This document shows positions 55,123 through 57,428 of a DNA stretch of 57,428 bases, one piece after another. Made by a program: the position numbers and the translations under genes. The stretch lies in the NCBI GenBank assembly GCA_002478115.1, contig DLMH01000180.1, positions 1 to 57,428 on the forward strand. The letters run 5' to 3'. Below the pieces are notes generated by a model that was not told where the DNA came from, did no database searches, and saw only the letters and a program-made list of their open reading frames with translations. The first letter of the stretch is position 1; every line of letters begins with the position of its first letter. The DNA comes from Candidatus Acidiferrum typicum. Lineage in GTDB: Bacteria > Acidobacteriota > Terriglobia > Acidiferrales > UBA7541.

Positions 55123-55863
55123 TTACGGCGTTTTGAGTTCCCGGAGGAGTGCTTTGCCTTTGCGGAACCAGGGGCGCTCGATGCGCTGCATGTAGCGAGG
55201 CAGGGTGCGTTTCTTGGCAAGGAGCTTTTGCGTCCACTCGCGCGCTTCCGCGGTCTGCCCCCGTAGTTTGAGGAAGTAAGCGTAGTTGTAGAGGGATTCC
55301 GGCGTGGTGGAAAACTGCGTGACTTCGGCGTAGAAGACGGCCGCTCTGTCCAGATCGCCTGACCTCGCGTAGGCATTTCCAAGGAGCCCGGCAGCGCGAT
55401 GGTAATCGAACTTACGGTCACCGGCGACTACGCGCTCGAGATCAGGAATAGCCGCGGCGAGGTCATTCAGTTCGAGAGAAGCTTGCGCACGATGGTAAAA
55501 GGCATACGGCGAGTCGTCGCGGGCGTTGATGGCGGTGGTAAAAGCCTCGCGGGCCTTGGCGAATTTCTTCTCTTCAAGATAAAGCTCGCCGAGTTCTTCA
55601 TAGTTCCCCGGTGAAGGATTGTCGAGGATTTGCGTTTCGAGGGACTGGATGCGGGAGCGACGGCCAAATCCCCTGAACGTGTTTCGAAGCAGCCCGGCGT
55701 CAGGGACTATTTCAATGACGATGTAGGCGGAAGCGCCAATGAGCCCGCCAAAAAGAATAATGAAGAACCAATAGTTCTCTGGGCGGCGGCGCACGAAGTG
55801 CACCATGGCGATGACCTGGAGAATGATGCCCCAGGGATAAAAGAGGTAGCTCAGGCCGAACAT
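55123..55863 (-). CDS. Membrane-anchored TPR protein
   Basis: A 246-residue protein. Two N-terminal hydrophobic segments (about 5-20, and about 31-50, YWFFIILFGGLIGASAYIV) are followed by tetratricopeptide-like repeats: YEELGELYLEEKKFAKAREAF, SPYAFYHRAQASLELNDLAA, AGLLGNAYARSGDLDRAAVF and LYNYAYFLKLRGQTAEAREW (each about 34 residues apart). It is probably a scaffold facing the cytoplasm. The start is uncertain: ATG 55863, 55887 or 55911 are in frame and none has a good ribosome site. It lies between tRNA-Ala and dprA. Confidence 0.8.
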   Translation of the reverse strand: MFGLSYLFYPWGIILQVIAMVHFVRRRPENYWFFIILFGGLIGASAYIVIEIVPDAGLLRNTFRGFGRRSRIQSLETQILDNPSPGNYEELGELYLEEKKFAKAREAFTTAINARDDSPYAFYHRAQASLELNDLAAAIPDLERVVAGDRKFDYHRAAGLLGNAYARSGDLDRAAVFYAEVTQFSTTPESLYNYAYFLKLRGQTAEAREWTQKLLAKKRTLPRYMQRIERPWFRKGKALLRELKTP

Positions 55864-56083
55864 GGATGAGTATCTACAAGCCAGCATGCGCCAGTCGCGC
55901 GCGAGGGTCAATTAATACGCGAAGCGAATAGGGTTAGTAGTTAAGACCGGTGATACGGATCGCGAGGGCCGGGGGAAGAGAGTCAGAGTAAGGCACCAGG
56001 CGAAGCGAGCAGGAGAAGTCAAATCCGATACCCTTGAAAACCATCAGAGTGCGGCACGCGCTGCCTGATTTTATATGCGGGAC

Positions 56084-56113
56084 TTGACATAATGGTTACT
56101 ATGCACGTAGGCT
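56084..56113 (+). promoter_or_regulatory. Possible promoter of dprA
   Basis: A perfect -35 TTGACA (56084-56089), 18-nt spacer, weak -10 TAGGCT (56108-56113), only 6 nt before the GTG start. The transcript would be almost leaderless, so the true -10 could be elsewhere. Confidence 0.35.
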
Positions 56114-56119
56114 CGGGGC

Positions 56120-57244
56120 GTGGAGCTGGAAGCTTCCCTCTCGTGGCTGGCGTTGACGCTGACGCCGGGCATCGCGGCCCGGCTGTCTGCGCGATTGCTG
56201 CGCGAATACGGGTCGCCGGAAGGCGTATTTCGCGCACCGTTGACCGGCATTGAAGCGTGCAACGTGCCGGCCCCCGCCGCGCAGGCCATCTTCAAAAAGC
56301 AGTTGTTCTGGCGCGCGGAGAAAGAGCTGGACGCGCTGCGGAAGGTCGGCGGGAAGCTGGTGAACTGGAAGGAGCCCGAGTACCCGCAAGCGCTGCTGCA
56401 GATTTACGACCCGCCGGTGATGTTGTATGTGCAGGGAGACGCGCAAGTCTTGAACTCGCCCAGCTTGAGCATAGTGGGGACGCGGCGGCCAACGGTCTAT
56501 GGTTCGCAAATGGCGGAAAGGATGGGGAGGGAGCTGGCGGCGCGCGGGTTGACGATTGTGAGCGGACTGGCGCGCGGTATTGACGCCATCGCGCACCAGG
56601 GGGCGACGGCGGTGGGGGGACGCGCGATCGGCGTGCTGGGCACGGGGATCGATGTCTGCTATCCGAAGGAGAACAAGAAGCTCTACGAGAAAGTGCTGGA
56701 GCGGGGAGCAATCGTGAGCGAATTCCCGACGGGCAGCCATCCCGCACCGGAGAATTTCCCGGTGAGGAACCGCATCATCGCCGGGATACCCCTTGGGGTC
56801 ATAATTGTGGAGGGGAAGCAGTACAGCGGATCGTTGATCACGGCACGGCTGGCGATGGAATTTGGGCGAGAAGTGTTCGGCGTGCCGGGGAATGTGACCC
56901 AGGAAGTGAGCTTCGCGCCAAACCTGCTGATCAAGCAGGGAGCCAAGCTGGTGACAAACGCGGAAGATGTGATTGAGGAGCTGCCAACCCCGGTGAGAGC
57001 GGCTTTGGTGAAGGCGGAAGCGGTGGAGTCGGAGCAGCGGAATTTGCTCGTCGCGGACGGGTTAAGTACTGTGCAAAGAAAGATTTACGAGCTCTTGAGT
57101 GCCGAAGAATCGCGCCATATTGACGACATTGTGGATACCAGCGGGTTGAATTCCAGCGAAGTTCTGGCTACCCTCTTTGACTTGGAGATGCAGGGGATCG
57201 TCCGGCAACTACCGGGTAAGCAGTTCAATAAGGTATTGTTGTAG
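56120..57244 (+). CDS. dprA: DNA-processing protein DprA
   Basis: A 374-residue recombination mediator that loads RecA on incoming single-stranded DNA in natural transformation. An N-terminal SAM-like region (about 1-60) is followed by the Rossmann-type DprA domain (about 90-300) with SIVGTRRPTVYG, VSGLARGIDAIAHQGA, GVLGTGIDVCYPKENKKLY and RNRIIAGIPLGVIIVEG, and a C-terminal winged helix (about 315-372). Length is normal. GTG start at 56120. An IS begins about 6 nt after its stop codon. Confidence 0.95.
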   Translation: MELEASLSWLALTLTPGIAARLSARLLREYGSPEGVFRAPLTGIEACNVPAPAAQAIFKKQLFWRAEKELDALRKVGGKLVNWKEPEYPQALLQIYDPPVMLYVQGDAQVLNSPSLSIVGTRRPTVYGSQMAERMGRELAARGLTIVSGLARGIDAIAHQGATAVGGRAIGVLGTGIDVCYPKENKKLYEKVLERGAIVSEFPTGSHPAPENFPVRNRIIAGIPLGVIIVEGKQYSGSLITARLAMEFGREVFGVPGNVTQEVSFAPNLLIKQGAKLVTNAEDVIEELPTPVRAALVKAEAVESEQRNLLVADGLSTVQRKIYELLSAEESRHIDDIVDTSGLNSSEVLATLFDLEMQGIVRQLPGKQFNKVLL

Positions 57245-57249
57245 GGCAG

Positions 57250-57428
57250 TAGTGTCCGGTTAAAAGGTGAACATTTGCAATTGTTTAGCGACATCGGGTG
57301 CCTCGGGTTTCAGAGCGGTTTGCGTAAGCACTTGAATCAAGGGGATTTTCTCGAACAGGGAGACGCTCAGAATTTGCAGCATGGCATGGAGTTCCAAGTC
57401 CAGTCCCAGGCGCTTGCGCACGAGGGCC
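57250..57428 (-). mobile_element. End of an IS4-like insertion sequence
   Basis: The element's end reads TAGTGTCCGGTTAAA on the plus strand, a typical terminal inverted repeat of this IS group, and the transposase runs off the window. The insertion is 6 nt after dprA. Confidence 0.7.
57260..57428 (-). CDS. IS4-family transposase, C-terminal part (cut by window end)
   Basis: The last 55 codons are readable on the minus strand. LELHAMLQILSVSLFEKIPL and VAKQLQMFTF are typical for the C-terminal end of IS4-type DDE transposases. The gene's stop is at 57260-57262, inside the terminal repeat region. Intactness of the rest cannot be judged. Confidence 0.75.
   Translation of the reverse strand, partial: ALVRKRLGLDLELHAMLQILSVSLFEKIPLIQVLTQTALKPEAPDVAKQLQMFTF

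Noticed and set aside
54869..55195. Open frame on the plus strand across the tRNA
   Set aside because: It reads the antisense of tRNA-Ala, a well-known source of false proteins (GRGRVRTGDPLLAKQVLS-type peptides).

Overview
The window looks like a chromosomal segment of an Acidobacteriota bacterium. Its genes are mostly about 60% GC. It has a very large Oar-type TonB-dependent receptor with an N-terminal carboxypeptidase-regulatory-like domain, TolB-like propeller proteins, and small RRM proteins, and short palindromic repeats lie between genes. This assignment is an inference from gene content; there is no rRNA in the window.

Layout. (1) 0.3-6.7 kb is a plant-polysaccharide/sugar locus: a secreted propeller protein, a GH28-type pectinase, a LacI regulator and a FucP-like sugar permease. 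The permease is AT-richer than its surroundings and sits directly against the 3' stump of an older homologous permease. (2) 6.9-17.8 kb holds a four-gene amine/GABA-type catabolic operon (class III aminotransferase, aldehyde dehydrogenase, APC permease, HemL-like aminotransferase) ending in a textbook terminator. It is followed by a giant TonB-dependent receptor and a divergent MerR+XRE+cupin regulator. (3) 17.8-18.7 kb has a RAYT (REP-associated) transposase inside 44-nt, 42/44-identical inverted repeats, beside a gene fragment whose 5' end is missing. (4) 18.9-26.6 kb is mixed: membrane protein, MBL-PilZ protein, CDF metal exporter, zinc ribbon, STAS, DUF1015, TonB-C protein. (5) 26.8-34.5 kb is a one-direction, tightly packed glycan-type operon: HAD phosphatase, two GT4 glycosyltransferases, membrane transglutaminase-like protein, asparagine synthase, carbamoyltransferase. 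(6) 34.7-36.5 kb: OsmC, STAS, endonuclease V. (7) 36.6-41.1 kb: nitrogen operon amtB-glnK-glnD. (8) 41.3-44.1 kb: response regulator plus globin-coupled histidine kinase, and a tandem UspA protein behind a CRP/FNR-like site. (9) 44.3-52.0 kb is a stress/RNA-metabolism island: two RRM proteins, GlsB-type membrane protein, ABM protein, XRE regulator with phased operator repeats, RhlE-like helicase, a group 1-type sigma factor and several small proteins. (10) 52.1-57.4 kb: SSS symporter with a small membrane protein, a decayed GH42 tail, tRNA-Ala(UGC), a TPR protein, dprA, and the 3' end of an IS4-type transposase starting just after dprA.

How they may work together: regions 1 and 10 suggest growth on plant cell-wall sugars. 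Region 2 suggests uptake and oxidation of GABA, polyamines or a similar amine. Region 5 suggests an amidated and carbamoylated glycan. Regions 8 and 9 suggest oxygen and stress adaptation. The pathway-level statements are inferences from family membership and gene order.
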